From Clostridium sp. UBA699 (GTDB lineage: Bacteria > Bacillota > Clostridia > Clostridiales > Clostridiaceae): a stretch of 64,000 nt of DNA. The stretch spans positions 45,743 to 109,742 of the forward strand of contig DBML01000004.1 of NCBI GenBank assembly GCA_002298915.1, given 5' to 3'. Below are positions 7,909 through 15,348 of this stretch, piece by piece; position 1 is the stretch's first letter, and the number at the start of each line of letters is the position of its first letter. Both the position numbers and the translations under genes were made by a program. A model generated the notes under the pieces. The model did no database searches, was not told the origin of the DNA, and saw only the letters and a list, made by a program, of their open reading frames with translations.

Positions 7909-8909
7909 GTCTTCTTCCTCTTTTTGAACAGGTTTATTGAAATCCCAGTGAGCCCCGCCAGGGCAAGCGTAAGCATTCCCCCTGCTATCCCGGAGACGCT
8001 TGTGCCTGCGTTGGAGGCCGCTCCCTGCTCAGCCTTGAAGCCGTAGTCCGGCAGGATGGCCGTCGCGCCCTGCAGCGCTGCCAGGGCTCCGTGTACCCTG
8101 TCCCCTTCCTCCAGCTCCGCTGTCCCTGCAGCCCTCTGGACCGACCACTCAAGGCCGTCCGGTTTGGTAGATGCGAACCAGGAGACGAAGCCGCCTGTAA
8201 GCACCGCAGCGACGAGCAGGCTGGCCAGTACCTTCCTTGCCGGTTTGCCAGTCGCGGCTTCTCCGCCGGCGGCGTTCTCAAGGATTTCAGGCCTGGCTTG
8301 CCACACGTAGGCCAATAAAGCCGAGGTCACAAGGCCTTCCACCGCGCCTATGGCCAGGTGTATGGGCTGCATGAGCAGCAGGAAAGCCATGAAGTGCAGC
8401 TCTGTCTTTCCCGAAAAAAAGGTCTCTAGCACAACGCTGAAAGCTCCCAGCTGAAGCCCAGCAACAGCCGCCGCCATCGAGGCCGCGAATATCCTCTTCC
8501 TTGTGAGGCCTTTTCGCGCAAGCCTCCTGTAGATGAGCGGGTAAGCGACGAAGCAGGTCCAGAAGCCAAGGTTGATCACGTTGCAGCCGTAGGCGAGCAG
8601 CCCTCCGTCCCCGAAGAACAGCGCCTGTATGAGAAGCACCGAAGCCATCGTGAGGAACCCGGCGTAAGGCCCAAGCACGGCAGCGAGTAGCAGCCCGCCC
8701 CCAAGGTGCCCGCTGGAGCCGGTGCCCGGTATGGTGAAGTTGATCATCTGGGCGGCAAAGATGAACGCCCCCATGACCCCCATGAGGGGTATTTTCTTCT
8801 CATCCATGTCGTCCTGTGTTTTCCTGACGGAATATGCTGCAGCCCCGACAGCGGCAGCCAGCATGACACCGCCTACCTGAGGCGAGATCAAGGCATCAGC
8901 CATGTGCAT
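7896..8909 (-). CDS. cbiM: Nickel/cobalt ECF transporter substrate-binding subunit, CbiM fused to a PDGLE (CbiN/NikN-type) domain
   Basis: CbiM/NikM proteins bind the metal with the N-terminal Met-His. This one starts MHMADALISPQVGG, so the second-residue histidine is in place and the ATG at 8907-8909 must be the true start; AAGGGG lies before it. There are about seven hydrophobic segments in the first 220 residues, with the conserved GTGSSGHLGGGLLLAA loop. The C-terminal third contains an extracytoplasmic loop with TKPDGLEW, the PDGLE signature, and a last membrane segment near LTLALAGLTGISINLF, so M and N functions are in one chain of 337 residues. First gene of the nickel-lar operon. Confidence 0.88.
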   Translation of the reverse strand: MHMADALISPQVGGVMLAAAVGAAAYSVRKTQDDMDEKKIPLMGVMGAFIFAAQMINFTIPGTGSSGHLGGGLLLAAVLGPYAGFLTMASVLLIQALFFGDGGLLAYGCNVINLGFWTCFVAYPLIYRRLARKGLTRKRIFAASMAAAVAGLQLGAFSVVLETFFSGKTELHFMAFLLLMQPIHLAIGAVEGLVTSALLAYVWQARPEILENAAGGEAATGKPARKVLASLLVAAVLTGGFVSWFASTKPDGLEWSVQRAAGTAELEEGDRVHGALAALQGATAILPDYGFKAEQGAASNAGTSVSGIAGGMLTLALAGLTGISINLFKKRKKTCRR

Positions 8910-8937
8910 AGTAACATCCCCTTAGAAATAATAAAAA

Positions 8938-8984
8938 CCACAAAGGTTGGACCTGTTTTTAAACAAATCAACCTTCGTGGTCAT
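8938..8984 (-). promoter_or_regulatory. Leader hairpin with T-run before cbiM (possible attenuator)
   Basis: On the minus strand CCACGAAGGTTG and CAACCTTTGTGG form a 12-bp stem with one mismatch and a loop of about 20 bases, followed directly by TTTTTATTATT. It lies between the promoter and the ribosome binding site of cbiM, so it can act as a conditional terminator. No known riboswitch is recognised. Confidence 0.55.
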
Positions 8985-9019
8985 CGATCAAGCATATATA
9001 TGTTCGTTATGTTATCTTC

Positions 9020-9074
9020 AATATACCTTCGTAGTATATTTTATAATTATGTCACAATATTTTCCGTTTGTAAA
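9020..9074 (-). promoter_or_regulatory. Promoter of the nickel-lar operon with an operator-like palindrome
   Basis: TTTACA (minus strand, 9074-9069) and CATAAT (9051-9046) are 17 bases apart. Directly downstream, AATATAC-CTTCGTA-GTATATT (9020-9040) is a perfect palindrome with 7-bp arms at the expected transcription start. This is the position of a repressor site; the regulator is not known. Confidence 0.6.
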
Positions 9075-9085
9075 CAATGTTTTGA

Positions 9086-9886
9086 CTATTTGCACTCCGC
9101 GCTCAGCTCCTTGAGGAAGCTTATGAGGTTGACGGTGGGATCGACGTCCTCCCCCACTATCGGAACAATGCCGCGGCTCTCGAGTATGGTCTCCTGTATG
9201 GGATTTGGCACCCCCAGGAACATGTAGGATTTGGGCCTCTGGCTCTGCTTTGAGCTCTTCTTCCATATGTTGTTGAGCTTGAATATGAGGTACCTTATGT
9301 TGATGTCCGAAAGGCTGTAGCCTATGAACAGTATGGACTTGCCCAGGCTGTCGGACCTCAGCTTTATGTCCAGGGGGGACTCGAAGTCCATCCTCTTGAA
9401 GAAGCTGCTCTCGGTTAGGACTATGCTGTAGTCGTCCTCGAAGTCCCCGTGGAACTTCACTATCTGGGTGGTGTCCACGTCCATGTCGCAGAGGTCCTCC
9501 ACCTTCGTAACCTTGTGGTACCTGCAGCCGAAGGTTTCGTGGGCCATCTCGAGGCAGTTGTCGTAGTTGGTCGTGTATATTATTGGGAAGTTCAGTTCGC
9601 AGATGTACCTGAACACCTCGGAGTGCTCCAGCTCGCTGTTGTCGACGCTCAGGTTCTTGTCCATCCAGCTCCTGAGCGGGCCTATGGAGCCTGTCTTGAG
9701 GCTGTAGTACTCGGTAAGGGTTAGGTTGTCGCCGTATAGCCTGAATATGCTGCTGTCCATTTCCAGCGCCTCCGCCACGTAGTCCATCAGCTGCGACCAG
9801 GTCGGAAGCCCCACTGTCGCAGAGACGCCTGCTCCCACGAAGAGGATCACCTGCCTGTTCCTTATCTTCTCAATTAAATCCTTCAT
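9086..9886 (-). CDS. SIR2-like domain protein
   Basis: The 266-residue protein consists of one SIR2-like Rossmann domain: GAGVSA (18-23) for NAD binding, TTNYDN (105-110), the catalytic histidine in KFHGDF (H146), and GYSLSD (189-194). The form TTNYDN...FHGD...IGYSLSD belongs to the bacterial SIR2_2-type proteins, many of which are NAD hydrolases in anti-phage systems, rather than to protein deacetylases, which would carry a zinc ribbon (absent here). No second domain is present, so any sensor must be separate. It overlaps the Ham1-like gene by 17 bases, and the two are surely co-translated. The enzyme activity is inferred from the family. Confidence 0.8.
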   Translation of the reverse strand: MKDLIEKIRNRQVILFVGAGVSATVGLPTWSQLMDYVAEALEMDSSIFRLYGDNLTLTEYYSLKTGSIGPLRSWMDKNLSVDNSELEHSEVFRYICELNFPIIYTTNYDNCLEMAHETFGCRYHKVTKVEDLCDMDVDTTQIVKFHGDFEDDYSIVLTESSFFKRMDFESPLDIKLRSDSLGKSILFIGYSLSDINIRYLIFKLNNIWKKSSKQSQRPKSYMFLGVPNPIQETILESRGIVPIVGEDVDPTVNLISFLKELSAECK

Positions 9887-10445
9887 ACTTTACCTCCTTC
9901 AAGTGCTTCACCAGTGCCTGCAGCGCAAGCCTCCTGGAGGATATCTCGTATTTGAAGTCTCCCAGCTCGGCAAAGGTCTTGTCGTAGCCTTCCGGGATGA
10001 AGACGCAGTCCCACTGGAAGCTCCTGTCCCCCCGAGGCTCCCCTGCTATCCTGCCCCTGACCTCGCCTTCGAAAGTCTTGATCGACCGGCCGTCGCAGTA
10101 GCCTACAATCGTCCTTGCCACGGCCGCCGTGTTCCCGGTCCTTCCGAAGAACTCGCAGAACTTGTCAGCCTGGAGCGATTCCCAGACGATCTGCGTAAGC
10201 CCGCCGGGCAGGTTCCCGAAGTGCTCTATGTAGAGGCCGGTGTGCCCCACGAAGAGGGGCCTCCTCACCTTGGAGAAAGCCTTGACAGCCTTGTCCCAGA
10301 TTATCTTCTCCGCGTCGGAGCTCTGTATCTCCTCTATCTTCATCTTGAGTGGCCTAATCTCCATGGCCTCGGGCAGCTCCGGGTTTATTATGTCCAGCAG
10401 CTCCTTCGACTTGTACTCGTTGTTTGAGGCAAAGTATATTATCAT
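9870..10445 (-). CDS. Ham1/RdgB-like non-canonical purine NTP pyrophosphatase, divergent
   Basis: The 191-residue protein begins MIIYFASNNEYKSKEL, the nucleotide-binding start of the Ham1 (ITPase) family, and has the conserved GEPRGDRSFQWDCVFIPEGY and TFAEL...KYEISSRRLAL segments. The middle motif, usually D-[DS]-SGL with the catalytic aspartate, reads FVGHTGLYIEHFG, so the expected acidic residue is replaced by histidine. Housekeeping Ham1 cleaves ITP/XTP to monophosphates; this divergent form may have another nucleotide as substrate. It is upstream of and overlaps the SIR2 gene. The ATG follows GGGAGG. Confidence 0.75.
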   Translation of the reverse strand: MIIYFASNNEYKSKELLDIINPELPEAMEIRPLKMKIEEIQSSDAEKIIWDKAVKAFSKVRRPLFVGHTGLYIEHFGNLPGGLTQIVWESLQADKFCEFFGRTGNTAAVARTIVGYCDGRSIKTFEGEVRGRIAGEPRGDRSFQWDCVFIPEGYDKTFAELGDFKYEISSRRLALQALVKHLKEVKYEGFN

Positions 10446-10513
10446 GGCACCGCCTCCCGCATAATTCTTATATGTATCATTCTACGCCGACCTCGATATT
10501 CCTTCACGGCTCG

Positions 10514-10540
10514 AAAAAAGCACCGGAAAAATTCCGGTGC
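10514..10540 (-). terminator. Rho-independent terminator
   Basis: GCACCGGAA-TTT-TTCCGGTGC followed by six T on the minus strand, just after the Fe-S protein gene. Confidence 0.9.
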
Positions 10541-10549
10541 CAGCATGCA

Positions 10550-11203
10550 TCAGTGCTCGTCTATAAACCTCTGGAGCTCCGAGTGCCATTCGTCAGGCTC
10601 GAAGGTCCCTACCTCCGTGTCCTCCCCGAAAAGGAGGTCCACCAGGTAGCGCGGCTTCTTCCCGCCTACGTGCATCGACTTTATGCAGGAGATGCAGTAG
10701 ACTGCGACGTCCTCCCTCGGCATCTCCGCCGCCCTTTCCCTCATCTTCTCCTTAACCTGCTCTGGCGGAAGGGCAGGGTAGAAGCTGTCGCCGCAGCAGC
10801 GCTGGTTGGTGCCGGTAAACTCAGGCTCAACGACCTTTATGTTCATCCTCTCCAGGAGCTTCCTTACAGCCCTGTGAACCCTCTCCTCGGTCCTTGTGGG
10901 GCAGGCGTCGTGTATGGACATCTCCACCCCGTTGTAGTCGGGGAAATTGAAGGTGGCGCTTTCGGCCAGGACCTCCCAGAGCGATACTGTGGATACGCCT
11001 TCGTAGAGGCTCCTGTAGCGCCTGTCGCAGCCGGCGCAGGTGTTGATCACCCTTGTCCCGGCCTCGAGGCCCGGCTCATGCAGGCAGCAGGTCAGGTGCT
11101 CGGGCACTTCACCCAGGTTTCCTTTGAGAAAACCCAGCACCTTCTCAGTGAGTTCGGGCTTGTATATCTTGAAAGCGCAGCCCGGCGCGTAAACTTGCTT
11201 CAT
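10550..11203 (-). CDS. (Fe-S)-binding protein with two CCG domains
   Basis: The 217-residue protein has two cysteine-rich CCG-type segments like those of heterodisulfide reductase subunit B, GlpC and LutA: the first with CAF, TCCLHEPGLEAG and TCAGCDRRY, the second with HDACPTR, RCCGDSFYP and YCISCIKS. These segments usually bind a [4Fe-4S] or unusual cluster and take part in electron or thiol-disulfide transfer. It lacks the ferredoxin domain of GlpC, so it would need a partner for electrons; none is adjacent. Strong GGAGGGG site before the ATG. It appears monocistronic with a terminator after it. Confidence 0.75.
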   Translation of the reverse strand: MKQVYAPGCAFKIYKPELTEKVLGFLKGNLGEVPEHLTCCLHEPGLEAGTRVINTCAGCDRRYRSLYEGVSTVSLWEVLAESATFNFPDYNGVEMSIHDACPTRTEERVHRAVRKLLERMNIKVVEPEFTGTNQRCCGDSFYPALPPEQVKEKMRERAAEMPREDVAVYCISCIKSMHVGGKKPRYLVDLLFGEDTEVGTFEPDEWHSELQRFIDEH

Positions 11204-11292
11204 AATAATCCCCTCCGCAATTCATTCTCACGTATAATTGTACAGCAAAGCGTCCAGGAATTCTTCCTGATTTTCACCTTCCAATTCCGATG

Positions 11293-11316
11293 AAAAAGCA
11301 CCGGAATCCCCGGTGC
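11293..11316 (-). terminator. Rho-independent terminator
   Basis: GCACCGG-GGATT-CCGGTGC followed by five T, directly after the small membrane protein gene; the stem is nearly the same as that of the terminator at 10514-10540. Confidence 0.85.
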
Positions 11317-11324
11317 CCTGTTCA

Positions 11325-11477
11325 CTATCTCTTTCCTTTGCTTGCCTTGTAGGCCTTGTTCTTGTAAGCTTTTTTCTCGGCCTCTCTCCTGGCCTTTTTC
11401 TGGGCAAAATAAGTCTGGAATCCCGCGATAAGCGCGCTGACGATTATCACTAGGATCATTGCTTTGGTTAGTGTCAT
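11325..11477 (-). CDS. Small membrane protein, 50 residues
   Basis: The ATG at 11475-11477 follows GGGGAGG at good spacing. The protein has one membrane segment (AMILVIIVSALIAGF) and then a strongly basic tail rich in lysine, alanine and tyrosine (KKARREAEKKAYKNKAYKAS, ending GKR). A single N-terminal helix with a long basic cytoplasmic tail is the usual form of small membrane-bound partner or stabilising proteins. A good terminator follows the stop codon, which supports a real gene. No family recognised. Confidence 0.7.
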   Translation of the reverse strand: MTLTKAMILVIIVSALIAGFQTYFAQKKARREAEKKAYKNKAYKASKGKR

Positions 11478-11567
11478 TGCAGAAAGCCTCCCCTAATACT
11501 AATAACATTATTATAAACGTTATTTCCCGATGCGACAATCGTTATATTTCAGGAAGGCTGGATTCCC

Positions 11568-12008
11568 CTATACTATCGGGCCCAGCCGCTTCCTGTTGCG
11601 CACTGCAAGGGAGATGAGAACCGCCGCGCCCCCCGCAGCCATGAGCCAGCCGGCGGCATCGAAGTACGCCGTGTACACCGAGTCGGTCCCGGCGATGAAG
11701 AGTATGCCCTTGAGGAAGCTGCCCAGTGTGAGCGTCGCTATTCCCGAGTTGTACAGGTTGAAGAAGAGGCGGTAGCGGGGCAGCCTGACCACGCCAGGGA
11801 TAGTGAGGCATATCAGGCTGTAGAAAGCAGCCCCTCCGACGAGCGGGTAGAGAAACATCCAGGTCATGCAGGGGGAGTGCACGCCGTGGCCGAACATCCC
11901 GTAAACGAAGCTGACCGCCGCGGCAAGTGCCGCCATGGCTGCGAAAGTCCCAACCGTTTTCCGTATGTGCTTTTTTGGCGCTTTTATGCTAGTAGCCGAA
12001 GTAGACAA
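11568..12008 (-). CDS. Small integral membrane protein, last gene of a glycan operon
   Basis: The 146-residue protein has four hydrophobic segments (FAAMAALAAAVSFVYGMF, MTWMFLYPLVGGAAFYSLI, SGIATLTLGSFLKGILFIAG and AAGWLMAAGGAAVLISLAV) and a basic C-terminus. It begins with TTG inside the end of the preceding gene (20-base overlap), with GGTGA before it, so it is translated by coupling. It is not a family I can name. Its position after a glycosyltransferase-GtrA protein and a phosphodiester glycosidase suggests a role in handling cell-surface glycans or lipid-linked sugars. Confidence 0.7.
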   Translation of the reverse strand: MSTSATSIKAPKKHIRKTVGTFAAMAALAAAVSFVYGMFGHGVHSPCMTWMFLYPLVGGAAFYSLICLTIPGVVRLPRYRLFFNLYNSGIATLTLGSFLKGILFIAGTDSVYTAYFDAAGWLMAAGGAAVLISLAVRNRKRLGPIV

Positions 12009-12909
12009 TGTCGCTCACCGCCCTTTCTCCGCTGCTGTTTCCGCTGGTAGGGTTGTTGATCACCTTGCCGTTGAAGTACATGGTTGAGGATCCGCCCCCG
12101 TCAAGGTTGTAGGCAACTGTGCAGCCCCTTTCCTTGAACTCCTGTGCGAGCTCGAGGAGCGACAGCCCGGCGCTTTCGCTCGTCCTGCCGTCGGACACGA
12201 TGACGATGTAGTGGAGAGCTGATACCTGCCCGATGGCCGTCCTCGGGTTGCTGCTCATGGACTGTGACACCTCGCTGGAGCTGTCGACCACGATGCTGCC
12301 GTCCTCTATGAGCGCCGGCCCGAAGGAGAGCACCTGCCAGGCGCTGCCGGCTACAGAGGAGAGGCTTGTCGCGCTCTCGTCTATGACGGAAAAGTTGCCG
12401 GTCTTGTCTATGACCAGGGCCTGCCCCGTTCCGGGGGTGCTCCTGTAGGCTACTCCGTTCCTCAGCACGTAGCCGTAGTTCCTGAAACCGTAGTAGTCAC
12501 CGTTTATGGCGAATATCGCGTCGTTTTCCTCGGCCATCTCTGAGGTGGTCTCCTTTATGTTCCGTCCGTAGGTGCCGCTTGCCAGCGCGGTCTTGAGAAA
12601 GGAGGCGTCGGTCACCTGTATGTCGGCTACATAGACGGTTGAGCTGTAGTCCCTCACGGTCTCTATGGTTATCTTTATGTTGCCGTCGTCGTAGGAGCTG
12701 TCGGTGACGGTTGCGGCGCTTCCGGAGCTTGCCAAAGACGTGCTCGAGGTGCTGACCGCCGAGGCCGCCGAGGCTGACGGATTAGCCGACGCGCTGCCGT
12801 AGGATTTCTCCAGGACGAAGGTGTCCATTATGACGAAGGTGAACGCCGCTGTGAGGAGTAACGAGAAGACCGCGGCCCATCTATACGGTTTTGACAAAAA
12901 CTTTTTCAT
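11989..12909 (-). CDS. Phosphodiester glycosidase (NAGPA-like) domain protein
   Basis: The 306-residue protein has an N-terminal membrane anchor (AAVFSLLLTAAFTFVIMDTFV), a low-complexity Ser/Ala linker (about 36-70) and then a domain of the NAGPA family (phosphodiester glycosidase, related to the uncovering enzyme and to exopolysaccharide proteins). Conserved pieces are AINGDYYGFRNYG, VLRNGVAYRS, NPRTAIGQ and AYNLDGGGSSTMYFNG. The domain faces the outside and may cut sugar-phosphodiester bonds in wall polymers. The start overlaps the glycosyltransferase gene by 29 bases and its end overlaps the next gene, so three genes form one operon. Confidence 0.82.
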   Translation of the reverse strand: MKKFLSKPYRWAAVFSLLLTAAFTFVIMDTFVLEKSYGSASANPSASAASAVSTSSTSLASSGSAATVTDSSYDDGNIKITIETVRDYSSTVYVADIQVTDASFLKTALASGTYGRNIKETTSEMAEENDAIFAINGDYYGFRNYGYVLRNGVAYRSTPGTGQALVIDKTGNFSVIDESATSLSSVAGSAWQVLSFGPALIEDGSIVVDSSSEVSQSMSSNPRTAIGQVSALHYIVIVSDGRTSESAGLSLLELAQEFKERGCTVAYNLDGGGSSTMYFNGKVINNPTSGNSSGERAVSDIVYFGY

Positions 12910-13960
12910 CGCTTTCCGTGTCCTTTCTGCCGTTGTTGAAGATGTACCTCTTCTGGATCTGGTAGCTCAGGAAGAAGAGCCCGGTGTCTGCGAAAACCTT
13001 GACGACTGTCGGATGCCCCAAAAGGCTTGACAGCCCTGCGACGAGCACCCAGCTTGTCATCATCTGACCGGAGAACAGGGTGAAGTACTTGGCCAGCTCC
13101 GCCCAGTGGCTGCTGCTGCTTTTGAAAACCCAGTTCCTGTTGAGCGAGAAATTAACCGTCCCCGACAGGACCCTCGCCAGCACCGTAGACTCGAGTATCC
13201 CCTGGGCGCCTGCCCCGAAGATTGCCGTGAACAGGGTGAAGAGCGTCAGGTCGATGGCCGCGGAGGACATGGAAGCCAGGCTGTACTTCATTATGTTCAG
13301 GCATATCCTTGCGGAGTCCTTGATGGAGTTGAAGTGCGAGGCGTTGTTGTTCTCCATGTATATAGTCCTGATCGGGACCTGCGAAAGGGGAAGCTCCCTC
13401 TTCACGAACTCCATCAGCATGTTCATCTCGTATTCGAACCTGTCCCCCTTTATGGCAAGGCAGGTCTCCGCGTGCTTCCTCTGGATCCCCCTCAGGCCTG
13501 TCTGGGTGTCCGGGCAGCTCCGTCCTGTGCTCGCCCTGAAGACGGCAGCCGTGATGCGGTTGCCCCACCTGCTCTTGAAGGGGACGTCCTTTCCCCTGAA
13601 GTCCCTGGTCCCAAGGACCAGGCCCTCTGCCCCTTCCTCCAGCGCGGAGGCGACCTTGGCTATGTCCTCTGCCGAGTGCTGCCCGTCCGCGTCGGCCGTC
13701 ACGTACCCGCAGGAATCGGGGTAGCCTGCCCAGGCGTACCTCAGGCCGGTCTTAAGCGCTGCTCCTTTTCCCCTGTTTTCGGGGTGGACCAGCACGTCGC
13801 ACTGGTATCTCCATCTGAGTGTATTGAAGACGCCCCTGCATCCTTCCCTGCTTCCATCATTCACAACAACCACATCGAAGTCTTCTTTCCTTAGCTTCTC
13901 AACCAGAGCGACAAGTTTGCCATCAGGGTTGAGCGCCGGGATAATTACTACAGGCTTCAT
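12881..13960 (-). CDS. Family 2 glycosyltransferase fused to a GtrA-like membrane domain
   Basis: Residues 1-210 are a dolichol-phosphate-mannose-synthase-like GT-A domain: VVIIPALNPDGKL, VVVVNDGS, GKGAALKTGLRYA, TADADGQHS and DTQTGLRGI. Residues from about 235 to 345 form a GtrA domain with four membrane helices (for example ASMSSAAIDLTLFTLFTAIF and FSLNRNWVFKS). Such fusions load a sugar on a polyprenyl phosphate and move or position it in the membrane for decorating surface polymers. GGAGG lies before the ATG. First gene of the three-gene operon. Confidence 0.85.
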   Translation of the reverse strand: MKPVVIIPALNPDGKLVALVEKLRKEDFDVVVVNDGSREGCRGVFNTLRWRYQCDVLVHPENRGKGAALKTGLRYAWAGYPDSCGYVTADADGQHSAEDIAKVASALEEGAEGLVLGTRDFRGKDVPFKSRWGNRITAAVFRASTGRSCPDTQTGLRGIQRKHAETCLAIKGDRFEYEMNMLMEFVKRELPLSQVPIRTIYMENNNASHFNSIKDSARICLNIMKYSLASMSSAAIDLTLFTLFTAIFGAGAQGILESTVLARVLSGTVNFSLNRNWVFKSSSSHWAELAKYFTLFSGQMMTSWVLVAGLSSLLGHPTVVKVFADTGLFFLSYQIQKRYIFNNGRKDTESDEKVFVKTV

Positions 13961-14060
13961 TGCTCTGCCTCCTTTGCATGTTTGTTATGATTACACTTTA
14001 ACCGCAAACTTCGGCAGAATTATAAAGAAAATGTGTGAAAGTGAAGTTATTTGAGCAAAG

Positions 14061-14083
14061 AAAAAAGGAACCCGCGGGTTCCT
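14061..14083 (-). terminator. Rho-independent terminator
   Basis: The palindrome GGAACCCGCGGGTTCC is followed by a run of T on the minus strand, right after the stop codon of the 93-residue protein gene. Confidence 0.85.
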
Positions 14084-14091
14084 CGCCCCTA

Positions 14092-14373
14092 TCAAAGGGA
14101 AGCTAAGAATGTCTCGTAGATGTCCTGAAACCCCTGGTAAGGGTACTGGTTTCCGCCGTTCTGGCTCTTGCACTGGTTGTCGCTGTACTCCAGGCCCACC
14201 GCGAAAAGGTCGCCGACCGTTATGTTCCTTCCTGCCTCGCAGGCTATCTGGCAGAAGCTGTCCATAGGGTCCTCGGCAGAGCGCGTTGCCAGCAGCCTCT
14301 CCCTGAGCGCAGGGTCCTTCCTTGTGTCCGAATACAGCAGGTCAAGTTCTCTGAGTATCTTGTTCATGGGCAT
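14092..14373 (-). CDS. Small acidic protein, weak likeness to Nif11-type leader domains
   Basis: The 93-residue protein reads as helical in the first 60 residues. The pattern DPALRERLLATRS...FCQIACEAGRNITVGDLF resembles the helical Nif11-like domain (residues ending in an EAG-x-N/D-IT unit), which occurs as a leader of modified peptides and as a stand-alone protein. No GG cleavage site and no maturation enzyme are nearby, so a peptide natural product is not supported. AAGGAG precedes the ATG. It has its own terminator. Function unknown. Confidence 0.6.
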   Translation of the reverse strand: MPMNKILRELDLLYSDTRKDPALRERLLATRSAEDPMDSFCQIACEAGRNITVGDLFAVGLEYSDNQCKSQNGGNQYPYQGFQDIYETFLASL

Positions 14374-14542
14374 ACAACTCCTTAATTAAACAACTAACAT
14401 AATTATAGCACTGCTTCGTTCCTAATGCTAATAATAGGTGGACTTTTTTTGAAGCGAAGGCAGGATAATCGCTTTCAGCATAGAATATATTACCCTGCAT
14501 GCTAATCGAGATTAAATTCCGGAAGGAGATGTTAAGGAAGAG

Positions 14543-14734
14543 ATGACTTTGTGTCCAGAATGCGGAGCACTGTTGAAGGCTGAAAACCAGGAGTGCTGGA
14601 GCTGCGGCTCCAACCTCGAGATCCATCCGAACGAAAAAGCCGACCCTGTCACTGCGAAGGACTGTGCGGCGGCGTTCCTCATGCTTGCGATCCCGCTGCT
14701 GGCGTACTACATAGTGTACCTGAAGGGCCTGTAG
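14543..14734 (+). CDS. Zinc-ribbon protein with one membrane segment
   Basis: The 63-residue protein begins with a zinc ribbon (CPECGALL and CWSCGSNL, two CxxC pairs 16 residues apart) and ends with a hydrophobic helix (AAAFLMLAIPLLAYYIVYL). This small-protein layout is common in Firmicutes; the role is unknown. GGAAGAG precedes the ATG, and a terminator follows. Confidence 0.7.
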   Translation: MTLCPECGALLKAENQECWSCGSNLEIHPNEKADPVTAKDCAAAFLMLAIPLLAYYIVYLKGL

Positions 14735-14773
14735 CCCGTTCCTGCTGCGGTATGTTTTTCATAGATTTTTGTT

Positions 14774-14801
14774 GGCCCTGAGGTTATGCAGGGCCATTTT
14801 T
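14774..14801 (+). terminator. Rho-independent terminator
   Basis: GGCCCTG-AGGTTATG-CAGGGCC then ATTTTTGTT, after the zinc-ribbon gene. Confidence 0.85.
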
Positions 14802-14847
14802 GTTGTATAATAAGATTGCACAATTCGATTTTTGGAGGTTCATAATT

Positions 14848-15048
14848 ATGAAAGTAAGCTACCAGCCGCTTTTCAACAAACTGGTCGAGAAGAAGATAAT
14901 GCCCAAACAGCTCATAAGCGACGGCGTGATATCCGAGGAGACTATGCTCTGCATCATGAAGGGCGAGTACATCCCAATGGAGGCCCAGGAGAAGATATGC
15001 AGCTACCTTGGCTGCAACGTCTACGAGATCCTGAAGCACCAGGACTGA
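14848..15048 (+). CDS. Small Cro/C1-type helix-turn-helix regulator (YozG-like)
   Basis: The 66-residue protein has the small XRE layout of the YozG-like group: an opening V-SYQPLFNKLVEKK helix, a turn in QLISDGVISEETMLCIMKGE (recognition region) and IPMEAQEKICSYLGCNVYEIL at the end. Such proteins bind DNA as dimers; the target is unknown. TGGAGGT lies before the ATG and a TATAAT box is at 14806-14811. It lies between two plus-strand terminators and so forms its own transcript. Confidence 0.8.
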   Translation: MKVSYQPLFNKLVEKKIMPKQLISDGVISEETMLCIMKGEYIPMEAQEKICSYLGCNVYEILKHQD

Positions 15049-15076
15049 CATTAAAACATAAAAGCTGAAGCAGCGA

Positions 15077-15117
15077 AGCCGCAAACCCTTGTTTTTCAAA
15101 GGTTTGCGGCTTGTTTT
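15077..15117 (+). terminator. Rho-independent terminator
   Basis: AGCCGCAAACC and GGTTTGCGGCT form an 11-bp perfect stem, followed by TGTTTTC. Confidence 0.85.
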
Positions 15118-15330
15118 CTACTGCCAAAGGCTGTCCATCAACCCTTTTATCCGTTCCTTCCTTTTATCTGTCTCCTCGCTGTCTACCGTGATCGAGCCAG
15201 CCTCAAGCACCAGCACATCCCCTTCCCCTGCGCCGGCAGGGATGTCCTTCACGGGGATCTCCAGCATCGTCCTGTCCTCTTTCTCGCAGACCGCGAATTC
15301 TCCTTCGAACCTGTCTATTATGACCTTCAT
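15118..15330 (-). CDS. DUF3006 protein
   Basis: The 70-residue protein begins MKVIIDRFEGEFAVCEKED and has the short beta-rich pattern of DUF3006 (RFEG-x-FAV, IP-x-KDIP-x-GA-x-EGDVL). The family is very often encoded next to an MBL-fold ComEC-like protein, as is the case here: the MBL gene ends 18 bases upstream. It is probably co-translated with that gene (GGAGGAAGG before the ATG). Function unknown. Confidence 0.8.
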   Translation of the reverse strand: MKVIIDRFEGEFAVCEKEDRTMLEIPVKDIPAGAGEGDVLVLEAGSITVDSEETDKRKERIKGLMDSLWQ

Positions 15331-15348
15331 CTTCCTTCCTCCTCTGCT

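Noticed and set aside
9870..10445. Reading the Ham1-like gene as the ordinary housekeeping rdgB
   Set aside because: The key acidic motif is altered and it is fused in translation with a SIR2 gene, so I do not give it the symbol.
11200..11538. A 112-codon open frame on the minus strand
   Set aside because: It overlaps a terminator and the better supported 50-residue membrane protein in another frame, and its composition is not protein-like.
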